Source: Chara braunii (lineage: Eukaryota > Streptophyta > Charophyceae > Charales > Characeae). Taken from it: a stretch of DNA of 64,000 nucleotides. The stretch covers positions 1,409,445 through 1,473,444 of the forward strand of contig BFEA01000374.1 of assembly GCA_003427395.1 (NCBI GenBank). The letters are read 5' to 3'. Made by a program: the position numbers and the translations under genes. Below are positions 9,180 to 20,779 of this stretch, in pieces. Below the pieces are notes generated by a model. The model worked only from the letters and a program-made list of their open reading frames with translations. It was not told the DNA's origin and ran no database searches. How positions within the stretch are numbered: the stretch's first letter is position 1; each line of letters begins with the position of its first letter.

Positions 9180-9682
9180 TTGTTGATCCGCTGTAGAGGT
9201 CCTTCGGAAAAGAGACTGGACACAATTAGGACATGCACACCCACACACACACGTGTGTACACACAGTTTTGGGGTATGATGTGGCCCCAACTTTTTTCCT
9301 TTTGTAGTTTGACTTTTAGAAGAAAGGGGCACGTTTGGCCACCCCATCCTGTCCTTGCAGATTTTATTTTATTTTATTTTTTCAAAGTGATGCACTGCAT
9401 CACGTACGCGTGCATGCGTGCACGTGCACTATGCACCACACATGTGTAACTCGCACGCACGTGATGTGCCACAAGTATTGAAGAATGCCTTACCCTTAGG
9501 GTTCTCGACACCTTACAAGAGGGGGGTAGTACATACGTTGGCCATCACAAACCTCCCCCTTCTAACATGCTTCCTCTGCTAGCCCAGAAACACACCTAAA
9601 AGAAGGGGTGCAAAGGTCAACATACCTAATAGCTGCCTTAGTCCGCTAGCCCAGACGGGCTCACCGAAGTATCCAAAAGTAT
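9180..9682. other. Unassigned flank with CA/TG and alternating purine-pyrimidine tracts
   Basis: No coding match. It holds a CACACA/TGTGTG stretch at 9238-9262, TTTTA repeats near 9361-9380, and a strictly alternating purine-pyrimidine tract at 9401-9429. It separates the 3' LTR of A from the truncated element C. Confidence 0.6.
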
Positions 9683-10045
9683 TTGCACAGGGCGCCCTTC
9701 ACGGTGCACATAGACAACTCAGTTGTCCAGGTTTTCCTAATGAAGCCCAAGCTTTCCCCTCGACACGCACACTGGTGGCGTGATTTATTCGAGTTCAGTT
9801 TCACCACTCAGCCTATCAAGGGTGAAACAAACTGCGTCGTCGATGCTTTGTTCCGCCGTCTTAACTACAATCAGGAACCCATCCACCTTGCTGCCATCTT
9901 GGTCACCACCATTGATCAGTCGGTGATCGATGCATATTGCACTCAGTACCGCCACTGTCCAGATTATCGCGACATCCACGCAACACTGCGGAGTGGCAAG
10001 ATCGTTCCTTCATACTCCCTCCGTGAGAACGGTCCAGTGTACTGA
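9683..10045 (+). pseudogene. Element C RNase H end and integrase start
   Basis: This is a 5'-truncated chromovirus pol. Visible blocks are KPKLSPRHAHWWRDLFEF, FTTQPIKGETNCVVDALFRR (family form NxVADALSRR) and the linker to integrase, ending DIHATLRSGKIVPSY. It is collinear with element D at 40530-40860. Gag, PR, RT and most of RNase H are absent upstream. Confidence 0.8.
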
Positions 10046-10620
10046 CATGATAGATCTGGTCAGCACAAACCACGTATATGTGTTCCCTCCACTAGACAGC
10101 TCCACGTTCAAGTCGTAGCAGATTTCCATGACCAGACAGTTGCTTGTCATATGGGCTTCCACAAGATGTTGGCCCGTGTTTGCCGCCTATATGTCTGGCC
10201 GAAGTCCAAGGACTTCATCAAAGCCTATGTCTAGGACTGTCCTACCTGCCAGCAGGTGAAGAGTGTGAACCACCTTCTATATGGGTTACTTCAGCCTCTG
10301 CCCATTCCTGAGGGTCGTTGGCAATCCATCACGATGGATTTTGTTGGTCCCCTCCGCCCTCCCACTGAGCGTGGTCATGATGCTATCCTGGTCATCGTCT
10401 CGATCGCTTCACGAAGCGTGCACGTTTTGACCCATGCCACTATCGCATTAGCGCTCGTGAGGTCGCTGATATCGCCTTTGACCGAGTCCTGAGAGATCAC
10501 GGCTTAACTGAAAGCATCATCTCCGACCGTGACCCGCGCTTTACCAACACATTTTGGCGACGCTTGCACCAGGGTGTATGGATCCCAACTCCGCTTCTCG
10601 TCGTCTTACCACCCTCGGAA
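10046..10620 (+). pseudogene. Element C integrase HHCC and core, frameshifted
   Basis: The reading is scattered over three frames. Around 10150-10250 lie GFHKMLARVCRLYVWPKSKDF and a Cys-x2-Cys pair (CPTCQQ). At 10256-10492 is LLQPLPIPEGRWQSITMDFVGPL with the first catalytic Asp, and near 10527 ISDRDPRFTNTFW with the second. Compared with element D (41409-41494), about 86 bp covering the region of the catalytic Glu is deleted at about 10619. Confidence 0.75.
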
Positions 10621-11340
10621 TACACTTAGCTCACGCGAAGATTGCGTACAACCACACTATTTCGCCAACCACGGGGATGTCACCATTCTATTGCGACCTC
10701 AACTACCACCCTCTTGTACCTGCGGATTTTCTACGACCGTTGCGGTTGCGCCCAGACACTCGTTGTCCTGCACTTAACGCTTGGATCGCCCACATGGCGG
10801 CGATTATAAGGCGCACGCATGAGAGCCTAGCCGACTCTCAAACTCGCATGGTCGCACGAGCAAACCGATCACGAATGGATCATCCATTCAAAGTCAGTGA
10901 TGATGTGCTCGTCGACGCACGCCACTTGCAGCTCGAAGCGGATACACTTCCCAAGTTCAGGTGTTGGTTCTTCGGTCCATGCCGCATCCTTCAGGCCGTC
11001 GGTTCTCATACTGTCGCTACTCCGGTCAACTTTCGTGTGAAGCTACACTATTTCCTTCGACAGGCTTCCATACACGATGTATACCATGTCTCCTTGTTGT
11101 GTCCTTATCGCAAACCGTTTGAACGCTTCGCCGGACACCTTTATGAGCGCCCACCTATCATGGTGGACAGTCACGAGGAGTTCGTCGTTTCGGACATCAT
11201 ATCTCGTCGAGTTACCGACGGTACCCCTCCACGCATCGAGTACCTTGTGCGTTGGAAGGGCTATCTCGATGAGGAGGCAACTTAGGAGCCCCTCGAGCAC
11301 TTGGAGCATGCCCGAATGTTGGTATGTGCATATGATCGTG
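10621..11340 (+). pseudogene. Element C integrase C-terminus and chromodomain
   Basis: Open from about 10554 to 11285. The AYNHTISPTTGMSPFYCDL block is followed by a GPY/F region (DHPFKVSDDVLVDARHLQL, FFGPCRILQAVG) and a good chromodomain: EEFVVSDIISRR, IEYLVRWKGYLDEEAT. A TAG at 11283-11285 then interrupts EPLEHLEHARMLV. The chromodomain follows the canonical family pattern with aromatic residues, so C and D are chromoviruses in the strict sense. Confidence 0.85.
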
Positions 11341-12474
11341 TTCGTCATGTTGAGACATCTGCTCCTACTCAGTAGACTGACCCTCTTCCTACTCCAACTG
11401 AGGAAATTGCTGAGGGCAGTTCCTGTGAGAACTTCTTCAGCGGTAAACGGGCGTCTTCTTGCATCCACAACGCACTCGTTGACGCCCTCGACGTCTCGAC
11501 AACTGACACTCTCATCACTTACCTATCTCCTACCACCGACTCACACTATCATGTACTCCATCATCAACTTCTTCATGATGTCAACGTTTTGCAACTCTGC
11601 TTCGACATCGACTCGACTCCTACTTCATCGACCACCTCGACGACTTCAGCCACCTTCTCGACTTCAGGTACTTTATCAACTTTAGCTACTTTGGACGTGA
11701 TTACTCCACGCAACCACCCTACCCTGTGCATTCCTTTGTATGTGTCGCATGATGGTTCTCACTTAGCTGGTTCTCCCTGAGTTGGGCTCTCCCTTGGTAT
11801 CGCATAGGCATTGGGAACGTAACGTTATCTTGGCTTCCCTGCTCCCAGATTTGGCTTCCTCCCTAGTCGGTGAGTTGTGTGGATGTTTCCCTCACCCACT
11901 ACCCTCATCACCCTAGTGTCGGTCATTGCATGCCTTCAGTTAGGCATATCTCCACCCTATCCCAGGTTCCCCTCTCATGGTCAACCCTGCATGGTGTGAC
12001 CCTTTTGTCGAGCATTTCCCACCTTGATGGTCTATCTCTTAGGGTCATTGGTTTTGTTTCACTATCATTGCCTCACCCTGAGCCTGATGACCTATCCCAT
12101 CTTCGTGTGTGACTGCCCTTAGGAGTTTTTATTCTTAGGCTGCATTCACCCCCTCTGAGACCATCCCACTCTTAGTGGTGCGGCGACACGACATTATCTT
12201 GTGACATATTGCTACCTTTTCCTTTCAGTACTAAGGCAGTTGCCTCTCGGACTTCAAAATTGTGCCCTGCTACATTTCATTTCCTGCTGTTAGCTAGGAT
12301 GTGTATATCAAACATTTGCTTTTGCTATGTCATTATGTAGCTTAGGCTGCATCGCATGGACTCCTCATAGAGCTTGCTCCGCATCCTAGATTTCTCAACT
12401 TTACTGTTGCAGAATCCGCTGCTTTTCTGGAAGCGTGTTTATGGCTCTCGTGATCCACTAAAGGTCTAAGGATC
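11341..12474 (+). other. Element C 3' untranslated region
   Basis: Collinear with 42180-43330 of element D, with a Ser/Thr-coding TCGACC repeat near 11610-11690. There is no conserved reading frame. The boundary to the LTR is not visible because I see no polypurine tract, so part of this may already be LTR. Confidence 0.6.
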
Positions 12475-12838
12475 ATGCAGCGTGCCTCTAGATGCCTTGG
12501 CCTAGAGTCAGGGCTATCTGGCTATTTTGCCTGTCCAGACTGTGGGACCAGGTCGTGGCCTGACCCCACAGGCCGTGTGCTCATTCAGTCCAGTCCACTC
12601 CTGCCCGGTACCACTGTCGGTACCAGGCCAGTCCAGTCCAGTCAGTCCGCTGGAGGTATACCCCAGCTGCAGTCTGTTTTCAGTCACATTCTTCATTTGC
12701 ACAGTTTGGAGTACGTGTGTGTTGAGTCTGTGTTGGAGCTGCGCTGTCCCTTCCAGCTCCATCTCCATCTCCCCCATCCTCATCTCTTTGTCTTGATTCT
12801 GACGGACCGCCTTTCAGGTTCCGTCACACAGCCTCCCG
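12475..12838 (+). repeat. Family D LTR, 3' portion (element C)
   Basis: It matches 43330-43683 and, reversed, 63668-64000. All three break off exactly at GTCACA, which marks the LTR 3' terminus. It contains the palindromic CCCACAGGCC word and repeats of the pentamer CCAGT. Confidence 0.8.
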
Positions 12839-14774
12839 AACGTAGAAAGTCACGGCGCGTTAACGGCCGCAACATTTTTTTCTGGTTGGGCAAGGTACTG
12901 GTGGTTTAACCACCCTAGACGACCCATACAATTATTTTTTTTCTTTTGGCCGCTCATACCTGCATTATTTTTCTTTTCCTTGCCCCTACCTGCCCCTACG
13001 CAGCCCCACCTGCCTGTGATCTCCATCTTGGCAATTGTGCCTGCCCTCACAACGACCCATATTTTTTTTGCCTGCCCATACCCAATTCACCCGTCCAGAA
13101 GGGTACCTGTCCCTGCCCACAACCCGCTGGTTACAGTTGGGTACGGTCAGGTGGGCAACGGTTACCCGTTTGCACTCTTTGGTGTCATCTCCTTCAATGT
13201 GACAAGCTCATTTGAATGAGGAGATTGCAATGTGGAGAGGGCTTCAAATCTGTCTTCCACATCAGCGGTCTGCTCTGCCGCAATCCGCTTGGAGTCTGCT
13301 ATGCCTTCCTTCTTCATTTCCTCTTCCTCCTCCTTTCTCATCCTCCCCTCTAATTGCACTCTTTTTGCTTCCAATGCAAGCTCATCCTTTGCACTTGTTG
13401 CCATAGCTGGTTTCTCCTTTGCAACCCTGTTCTTCTTTTCAGGGGTGGACAACCGCTGATATCTGCCAGCCCTCTGTCTCCCCTTGAGCATGTGAAGATG
13501 AATGCCCTCTGCCTTTCTTCCAACTACCTTTCTTCAATTCAACTCCCCTGTTCTCTACTCATTCTCTGCATTTATTTTCTTTGTGATAAATCGTGCTAGA
13601 CAAGGTACATGCCCACTTGTGGAAGGTGATTGCTGACAGGGCACCGACTGATGGGTCAAAGATGCTGATGTGGCAGCTTGGTGTACCCAACACCTAGCAG
13701 ATGTCCAGATCGTTGCCTGCTCCAATACCAGTGTCGAGAATTTGCCCAACTTCAACTTCTTGTCATGCACAGCACCTCAAACCAACTTAACTGAGGACGA
13801 AACCTGAAAGGACAATTGGTAGAAAGATTTACACCAGCTTTTATTAAATAATCATACCAGCATACTTGACAAAAAATGAAAAAGGTGATGTCCACGTAGG
13901 CACCAGCCTACACTGAGCAGCTTACACAGCTGAACACAGTGGCTATGGATACACCCAGACTATCTCCAACGGCTGCCGAGATTGGCGGTGCTCCTAGTCC
14001 CTCGACCAAAAATCGCGAACTCAAACTGAATGAATTCTATTCCTAGCTCGTCACTTTTTATTGTGCTAACTTCGCCTGGAATTGAGAGTTGTAGATGACT
14101 CGGTCCTACAGAGTCCTATGCGTCCACGAGCAGCTAACAGTTGTTTACTTGGAGGGCCCAGGTCCAGATCTGACTGGCAGGAAACCTGAAAAACAAAAAA
14201 GAAAAACTTGTTCTCGCTTCGCACTTGGGTCTGGTCTCGGGTTCAAATCCACCTGCGCCCAGCAGCCCATCTCCTTCAGCATGACGATTCCTTTTGCCCC
14301 TGCCATACATACTGCCCGATCAAGCCAAGACCCATGGAGCTCTCTTTGAAGGGCGTAGCCCCGAACATTGTTGTATTCATCAGATCCATCAAGATGGAAA
14401 CCGGTGATCTATTAACTAACAGTCACATGTGTATCATTCAGTCCCATGGGCATGGTTCCAGACCCATGGAACTGGTTCTTGCCAAGAACCAGATCTGGAA
14501 ACTGACACAACTTTTCACATACCTAAAATTGTCTGCATTCAGAGCAACTTAAGAAAAATTTGCACCTACTCAACTGGATAGTAACAGGGGATTGGATCAC
14601 ATAATTTTTGTGACAAGTTTGGAGATTGGGACAAGAGGCTGAAATTAAGGTACCAAGGTCGATGTCATGCCTGCACATGCCCCAGCAACTAGCCTCCCTG
14701 GAACACAAAGCTCCTTACTCCGGCCTTTGAAGAGTCTCTGCAACAAACAGCAACCGGGGTAATACAGAACTGAG
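12839..14774. other. Unassigned region
   Basis: There is no transposon domain I recognise. It includes one charged ORF (13162-13491, minus) and a possible tRNA-like B box at 14231. The composition is less skewed than in the LTRs. Parts could be a decayed host gene or an older repeat. Confidence 0.4.
13162..13491 (-). CDS. Unrecognised charged ORF, 109 codons
   Basis: A Lys/Glu-rich helical protein fragment with LALEAKRVQLEGRMRKEEEEEM, likely coiled coil, then AEQTADVEDRFEAL. There is no known motif. Such charged helices also occur at the C-terminus of some transposon-associated or trihelix-type proteins, so this may be a last exon or a remnant. Its reality as a gene is doubtful. Confidence 0.25.
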   Translation of the reverse strand: MLKGRQRAGRYQRLSTPEKKNRVAKEKPAMATSAKDELALEAKRVQLEGRMRKEEEEEMKKEGIADSKRIAAEQTADVEDRFEALSTLQSPHSNELVTLKEMTPKSANG

Positions 14775-14908
<134 letters not shown>

Positions 14909-15184
14909 GTGTGGCCCGGCTGCAAAGATATCATGATTTGAACAGTCTTACCATGTGCAATGACCCGCATGGAATCCGTCTGAGATTTATGCTGTTTTCT
15001 GAGTATTGCTGCTTGATGCAGATTTCCGTGTTCTGTGTGAGAGTGCTGCTTGCTTGCATGTGTCTAATTCCCTACGTGATGTTTGCCATGCCGAGTACTA
15101 AGTGTGTGTTTCTCCTGTGTTTTCTGTGTCCTGGGAAGGGGTACTCTACAAGAAGGAAAACCGCAGGTACAGGACTGAAATTGG

Positions 15185-15191
15185 TTATAGA
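15185..15191 (+). promoter_or_regulatory. Possible TATA-like box upstream of U6
   Basis: TTATAGA at about -35 to -29 from the U6 start fits the spacing of a Pol III type 3 TATA box. No plant upstream sequence element (RTCCCACATCG) is visible, so this may be chance. Confidence 0.2.
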
Positions 15192-15219
15192 GGGAAAAGT
15201 AGAATTTAGCTAGTGTCTT

Positions 15220-15308
15220 GTCCTTCAGGACATCCGTTAAAATTGGAACAATACAGAGAAGATTGGCATGGCCCCTGCGCAAGGATGACACACATAAATC
15301 AAGAACTG
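15220..15308 (+). pseudogene. U6 snRNA copy, 5' part
   Basis: It matches plant U6 along its length: 5' stem GTCC-TTCA-GGAC, then AAAATTGGAAC, the ATACAGAGAAGATT box, GCATGGCCCCTGCGCAAGGATGACAC (in pieces) and AAATCAAGAACTG. U6 is the catalytic snRNA of the spliceosome. The AGC triad is changed to GGC (GATTGGCATGG). Three CG dinucleotides of the consensus have become CA. Element B interrupts it at 15308; the 3' end continues at 23806. Loss of the triad and the A-tail at the far end mark it as a pseudogene. Confidence 0.9.
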
Positions 15309-16237
15309 TGCAAGGAAGATGAGTGATAGCGAACTTAAGCAATCAAACAGCATCATACACATAAGACCAGATAGTCGTGACCTCGAACCAACAGAAGAAT
15401 TGCATCACGAGTTTCACCAAATAAGAAAACACCAAGAGCTCATAATTGACAATGATGGTAAAGTCTCATCATCATTATCAATGAAGAACCAATGTTGATA
15501 TCCTGTCTGGCGCTCGGCGCCCAGACTACAGATGGCAGATCCTATCTAGCCTAGACTACAATGCCGAAGATGACGACAACAGCTCTCCCGAAGTACGAGC
15601 AGATAGCGGCCAATGCCGCGTGCTTCCAGCACCAGGTATGTCTCTCGCTTCACTCACACCTCGTTCCCCAACACACAGATGCCACATGCACCCAAGGACC
15701 ACCCTGCGCCACACCCAGCTTACAGCAGCGCAGCTCGGCTATGGCTGCCCGCTCCTCCCTGCTCGCCCGTGAGTGCGTGCGCGCTAGCCAGCTTCAGCGC
15801 AGCAGCGCTTGCGCAGCATGCAGCCAGCACCCGAATGTCCAATGCGGAGGCAGGCCCTTTGCTATATGGAAGTGGCCTGCCTGCGTTCTGTCCCAGGCTG
15901 CGCTGGGCCTTTCCCAAGAAGCTTCTGGTAGGCCCCGGTAGACTGAGGCCCAAACCAAACGAATTGGCCCAGGGCTGCCGACAGTTACCTGTGCCCAACT
16001 GCCCGCAACCTGAGTTGGGCCTATGTTGCGAATCTCGCCCAGGGCCTGACTCAGGTGCATTTGATAAAGTAAGCCAGGGCCTGGGCGCTTCCAACCAACT
16101 GGCGCAGCGCAACTGCCTGAATTTCCCCAGTTGCGAAGTAGTCCAAAATAGGATCTGCCGGGCCTGCCTTCACTTAGGGCGGCCGACGCTGTTGCAAATA
16201 GGGCCCAGTGAGGCTTATCGAGGCCTTGTGCCTCGCA
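15309..16237 (-). repeat. 3' LTR of element B
   Basis: On the plus strand it runs from TGCAAGGAAG to GTGCCTCGCA; read on the minus strand it is TGCGAGG...CTTGCA. It adjoins a polypurine tract on its internal side and has ACTG/AACTG on the outside, matching the right flank of element B. The length is 929 bp. Confidence 0.92.
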
Positions 16238-16250
16238 TTCCCTCCTCCAT
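16238..16250 (-). other. Polypurine tract of element B
   Basis: The minus strand reads ATGGAGGAGGGAA immediately before the 3' LTR TG. Confidence 0.85.
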
Positions 16251-16345
16251 ACTTCGCTCGTCCTCTGAGAAGTTCAGTCTTCGATAATCTGGTGCTTTCC
16301 CTTCCGTAAAGACTTCTCATAGTGGGCGACTACCTGTGGAGTGGT

Positions 16346-16740
16346 CTACATCAGTTCCTCCCTTGTGAACCATCTGTCCTCCTTTGGATCAGTGTGATGT
16401 CTGAACCGAACTCGATACTGCAGCTGCGGTTTCGGAGGACGTCCTCTGCCTGTTAGTCTTGGAACTGGCATCTCCCGGTGGTCAACAATATCATCGATAT
16501 CGACCTCTCCATCCATGGTTGGGGGCAGCATTGAGCGACGAGATGGAAACTGATCTGTTTCTTTAAAAGGTGCAAGCTTCGAGGCGTGGAAAACAGGGTA
16601 AGTGCGTAAGTGACCAGGGATGCGAACAACATAGGACGGCCCATCTGGTTCATTCCCAACAACATCCAGAACCTCCCATGGTCCAAAGTACTGTGGCATG
16701 AGCTTGCGGGAGATCCCGTGCTCCTGTCCCAGTTCTGAGG
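16346..16740 (-). pseudogene. Element B integrase C-terminal (GPY/F, chromodomain-like)
   Basis: YFGPWEVLDVVGNEPDGPSY is the GPY/F-type block, followed by TYPVFHASKLAPF and a tail QYRVRFRHHTDPKEDRWFTREEL. That tail aligns with those of elements E and F and resembles a degenerate chromodomain. It is separated by a frameshift near 16720 from the core upstream. Confidence 0.8.
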
Positions 16741-17397
16741 ACTTGACCCAGACTCGCTCTCTCCTACCTGAAACGTGGATGGGCGGCGGTGTTTGTTCTC
16801 CGACTCTATCATCGACGCCTGTGTCTTGTGCATCTGCTCAACAGCCTGCTGCATCAGCTGCTCATATCGATAAGCAAACTCTAAAGTCCCTCGTGCAGCA
16901 GGGGGCTGGTCCTCAGGTAGTAAGAAATCCAAGGGCAGTCTAGGCTTAAAGGTTAATAGCAGACTATTCGGGCTCACGCCCATTGCGCTGTGGACCGCGT
17001 TGTTGTACAGGCTGGCAATGAGAGCAAATTTCTCATCCCAGTCTACCTGATTTGGCTTGATGTAATGCCTCAGCAGGTGTTGTACAGCGCGGTTCAACTG
17101 TTCTGCTTGTCCATTCGCCTCGGGGTGTTTTCCTAATGTCATCTGCAGTTGCGTTCCCTGTTCTGCAGCTGCGGCTTTCCACAGTTCACTTGTGAATCGC
17201 ACATCACGGTCACTGACTATAGACTTGGGCAATCCAAAATCTCTAACCCAGTTCTCTTTGAACAGTTTAATCACATGCTCCGTCTTCGGTGTCTCCGACA
17301 TTGCAACTAACCTAGCGTACTTACTAAACCTATCCACGATAACAAAGATGTGTCTCATTCCGCTCTTGCTGGTTGAGGTCCATGGATAGGCTCTCAC
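16700..17397 (-). pseudogene. Element B integrase core
   Basis: The open frame (17397 to 16453) starts just after a frameshift. It has IFVIVDRFSKYARLV, SIVSDRDVRFTSELW with the second Asp, and HPEANGQAEQLNRAVQ with the catalytic Glu, then DWDEKFALIASLYNNAVHS. The first Asp (LSMDL) lies in the adjoining frame near 17405. The region up to KHRRPSTFQVGE is gypsy-like; beyond it the frame is out of register. Confidence 0.85.
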
Positions 17398-17590
17398 CAG
17401 GCCTTTCCGGAATCAGAAGGGGCTTAAGGAGCCCAAGAGGGGCCTGTGTACGGGGCTTGTCTCTCTGACAGACCTGACAAGTCTCCACGTACAGCTTAAC
17501 ATCTCTCATCATCGTGGGCCACCAGAACCGTTGCAGCAGATTGGTTGTTGTCTTCTTATACCCAAAATGGCCGGTGGCATCATGACACTC
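17398..17590 (-). pseudogene. Element B integrase zinc-binding domain
   Basis: In two frames: GECHDATGHFGYKK (His pair) and YVETCQVCQRDKP (Cys pair), the HHCC module, then GLLKPLLIPERPGESLSMDL. A frameshift follows at about 17400. Confidence 0.8.
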
Positions 17591-17592
17591 AC

Positions 17593-18071
17593 CTAAAAAA
17601 AACTACGCAAAGACTCTCTATGTGAGACACACAAACGTTTATTCCCTTCCTTCTCAAGGAACAGCAAGCCGTTGACCAACTCAAACTCGACAGAAGTCTT
17701 CTTATCCTTCGCCTCAAGTCTGCGTATGATCTCAGACATGAACTGGTCCTCGCGATAGGCTTCCACCAGAGAGCGAGTAACATCGTCCGTAAGATCGAAC
17801 TCAGTAATCAGCGCACCCGAGAAATCAGGTCTACGTGACAAGGCATCAACAACCTTGTTGTACTCCCCTTTCAAGTACTGCGGGTTAAAGTCATATTGCT
17901 CAATGACTTCGATCTAACGCTTCAGAGCGTCAGAGAGCACTGGCTGAGTTCTCATCCATCTCAGTGTCTTATGATCAGTCCTGAGGATGAAGAACCTCCC
18001 AAGGAGATAGCGCCTCCAATGGGTCAGAGCCCTGTCAACCGCATAGAGTTCCTTCTCATAGGTGGACCTGG
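17593..18071 (-). pseudogene. Element B RNase H C-terminal part and linker
   Basis: STYEKELYAVDRALTHWRRY, TDHKTLRWMRTQ and LKGEYNKVVDALSRRPDFSG follow the RNase H pattern; a TAG sits in between at about 17916. The linker ends in NGLLFLEKEGNKRLCV. The Asp and His-containing blocks are kept, but the reading is split from the preceding 589-codon frame. Confidence 0.8.
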
Positions 18072-19841
18072 CTAAGACGGCATTTGCTTGGACATGTACT
18101 CAAACGACCTTAACTTTTTCCCCTCCTGTTGTGCAAGTACGGCGCCTATGCCATATTGGCTAGCATCCGTAGTTACTAACAATGGCTTGTCCGGATTAGG
18201 GAGTTTCAAGACCTCATAATGCATCAACGCATGCTTCAGATGTCTGAAAGCAGCCTCGCATTTGTCTGTCCACTCCCATGGGGTGTCAAGGCGAGTCAGG
18301 TCAGTCAAAGGGGCGGCAACTATGCTATAGTTCTTCACGAAGTTGCGATAGTAGCCGGTCATCCCTAAGAAAGACCTCATCTCAGTCACGGATTGAGGAC
18401 ACGGCCAGTCACGAATGCTGGCCACCTTCGCGTCATCGGGCTTTAATCCCTCCGCGGAAATCTCATGACCCAAGTACAAGACACGGGTGCAGCCAAACTC
18501 ACACTTCTCACCGTTGATCTTGAACTTGTGCTGTAGCAGAAGACTAAGGACTTTGTCCATGTGTGCAACATGCTCCTCGACAGTCTTACTAAAAATAAGT
18601 ATGTCATCGAGGTACACGATGACAAACTTATCCAAGTAGTCATGAAATATCCGATTCATAGCGTGCTGAAAGGTGCTAGGAGCATTGCAAAGGACGAAAG
18701 GCATCACCACAAACTCGTACAGACCGTACCTGGTCTGAAAAGCGGTTTTGTGTTCATCCTTGGGCCGGATTGCAATCTGATGGTACCCGGACTTCAGATT
18801 TATCTTACTGAAGTACCGACACCCTTGCACTCTATCTAGCAAGTCATCGATGCGCGGTAAGGGCTCTCTGTTCTTGACAGTGATGGCATTGAGGCCCCTA
18901 TAGTCAATGCACATCCTAAGTGTCCATTCCGTCTTCTTGGGTACAAGTACGACTGGAGACCCATAAGGAGAAACATTCGGCCAGATCCAACCCTTTTCTA
19001 CGAGTTCCTTGAGTTGTCGACGAAGCTCGTCAAGCTCGCCTGGAGACATCAGATAGATCCTACCCTTTGGGATGCTAGACCCTGGGATAATCTCTATCGC
19101 GTGGACGACCTCCCTCTCAACAACCTCCGTCGGCTCTTCAAATAGATCAGGGTACTTAGCGACTACTCCCTCTATCTCCGACGGCATTTTCACCGGCTCG
19201 CCTGCAGCAGAGACATAAACTAGATACATACCCTCCTCCTGATTTTGTTTATAATAATTATAGAACGCGGCCACACACATGCATTCGTGGGACTCAATCA
19301 GACTACTAGCTTTGAACTTACATAATCTCGTGGTCCCTCCACCTGGCAAAGTGTGTTTGACCACTTTTCGGTCCCAGTCAAACTGGGGTTGTGCCACATA
19401 GAGGTAGTACATACCTAACAACATATCCATGGGGAGTTCTTCGCTCACTAGGAACGAGATGTGATGCCTCAGTTCCCCTCCCGCGTACGAGAAAAAACAC
19501 TCAACATCTTGGAGGTAGTCAATGACTAACATGCGTTGTTTGTTGGCCCAGGTCGACTCCACAGGTCGACTCAGGCGTTGCACTCGCCCCCGTAAACGCA
19601 GCGTCTCAACGCACGCGCGACTGATAAAGTTCCTAGTCAAGCAAGTGTCATAATAGGCCCCAGCCTTGCGGCCGCCAATGAGCACCTCACTGACGAACAT
19701 CTCACCCTTAGGGGCTTTGACTAGTGTCGTCCAAGAAGCTAGCGGGTCTAATCTAGACCACTCCTCCTCTAGCTCCTCTAAGGACTCGAACACATTCATC
19801 AAACAGAGGCTCGATTGGTCTGAACGTGTTTGCCGGACCAC
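18072..19841 (-). pseudogene. Element B protease, RT and RNase H N-terminus
   Basis: A 589-codon frame. The protease motif near residue 95 reads YDTCLTRNFIS, with the family DSG changed to DTC, followed by MDMLLGMYYL. RT covers about residues 240-500: [57 protein letters not shown], then FSKINLKSGYHQI where the first catalytic Asp is Asn. VMPFVLCNAPSTFQ has Gly to Val, and YLDDILIFSKT is intact. RNase H begins with TTDASQYGIGAVLAQ. The long open frame with two dead active sites suggests the stops are recent relative to these substitutions, or selective drift. Confidence 0.9.
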
Positions 19842-19924
19842 AATGGAGTCAGTAGCTTAGGCCATCTCTCGAGATGGTGAGGGTGTATCCACCACCTCGA
19901 CCCTAGCAGGAACAGCTACTATTC

Positions 19925-20770
19925 CTACTGGCCCGACGTGTTTCCCGGAGCAGTGCCTGAAGTACTGGCAACATTGCTACCGACGGGAGTGGAGGATCCC
20001 AACGCCTGCCCCATTGTAGGCAGGATCTTCTCTGTCACCTTCTTATTGCGGCACTTGAATTGGTTGTGGCCATACTGACCACAACGAATACAGGTTTGTC
20101 GGGTGTACGTATCTCTCCACACGTCCTCCGTGAGACCCGCTTTCTCCCATGGGGGAGCATTGGGGTCAACTTGACTCCTTGACCGGGAACCTCCACGGCG
20201 TCTATGGGTCGCCTTACCTTTTTGAGCTACGACAGCGACTACTCCACCCCCTGAAGCTTCTACGCTGCCAGCCTCTGAACCCACTCCCTCCTGGAAGTTG
20301 TCATATAACTCGATGGTTGAACCATCGTTATCAACAAACATAATGCGACCCTTCGCCTTCCAGTTAGGAGGCAGTGTTTTCTTCCTACCATCCGTTGTGG
20401 GATGATGTCCATGCCCTATCTTCGCCTCAAGGTCTAGGGCCTTCTTGCTGAACGAGGGGAAGTTGTGCATATTGATGTTGGCCTCACCTGCCAACTGATT
20501 CCTGAGAGGCATAGGAAAGCATCTCAGGTAGGAGGTGAGTAAGACCTGGGGGTCATAGCGCACCCCAGGGGCACAGATCAGACGCTCTACAGCGTCAATG
20601 GCGTCCCTAACTGACTTAAACTGCCTCGTGTGCAGTGTCAGGATCGCATCAGTGGCTTTCTGAGCCTCCCGAGGATCATGCCACCTGTCTTCCACCATCT
20701 TGAGGAAGTCCTCCAGTTTCGGGTGGGCTGCCCAAGCGTGGAAGTCATGACCGTACCCCTGTAGTTGCAC
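19925..20770 (-). pseudogene. Element B gag, C-terminal part with CCHC knuckle
   Basis: Retrotransposon Gag core (EDFLKMVEDRWHDPREAQKA, ERLICAPGVRYDPQVLLTSYLRCF) and a basic RRRGGSRSRS stretch, then a full zinc knuckle CIRCGQYGHNQFKC near residue 235. The knuckle binds the genomic RNA. A TAA/TAG separates it from the frame before. Confidence 0.85.
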
Positions 20771-20779
20771 TAAACCACT

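Noticed and set aside
14231-14246. GGGTTCAAATCCACC resembles the B box and T-loop of a tRNA gene
   Set aside because: I cannot find an acceptor stem, anticodon arm or A box at the right distance upstream. It may be part of an old SINE, but that is not supported.
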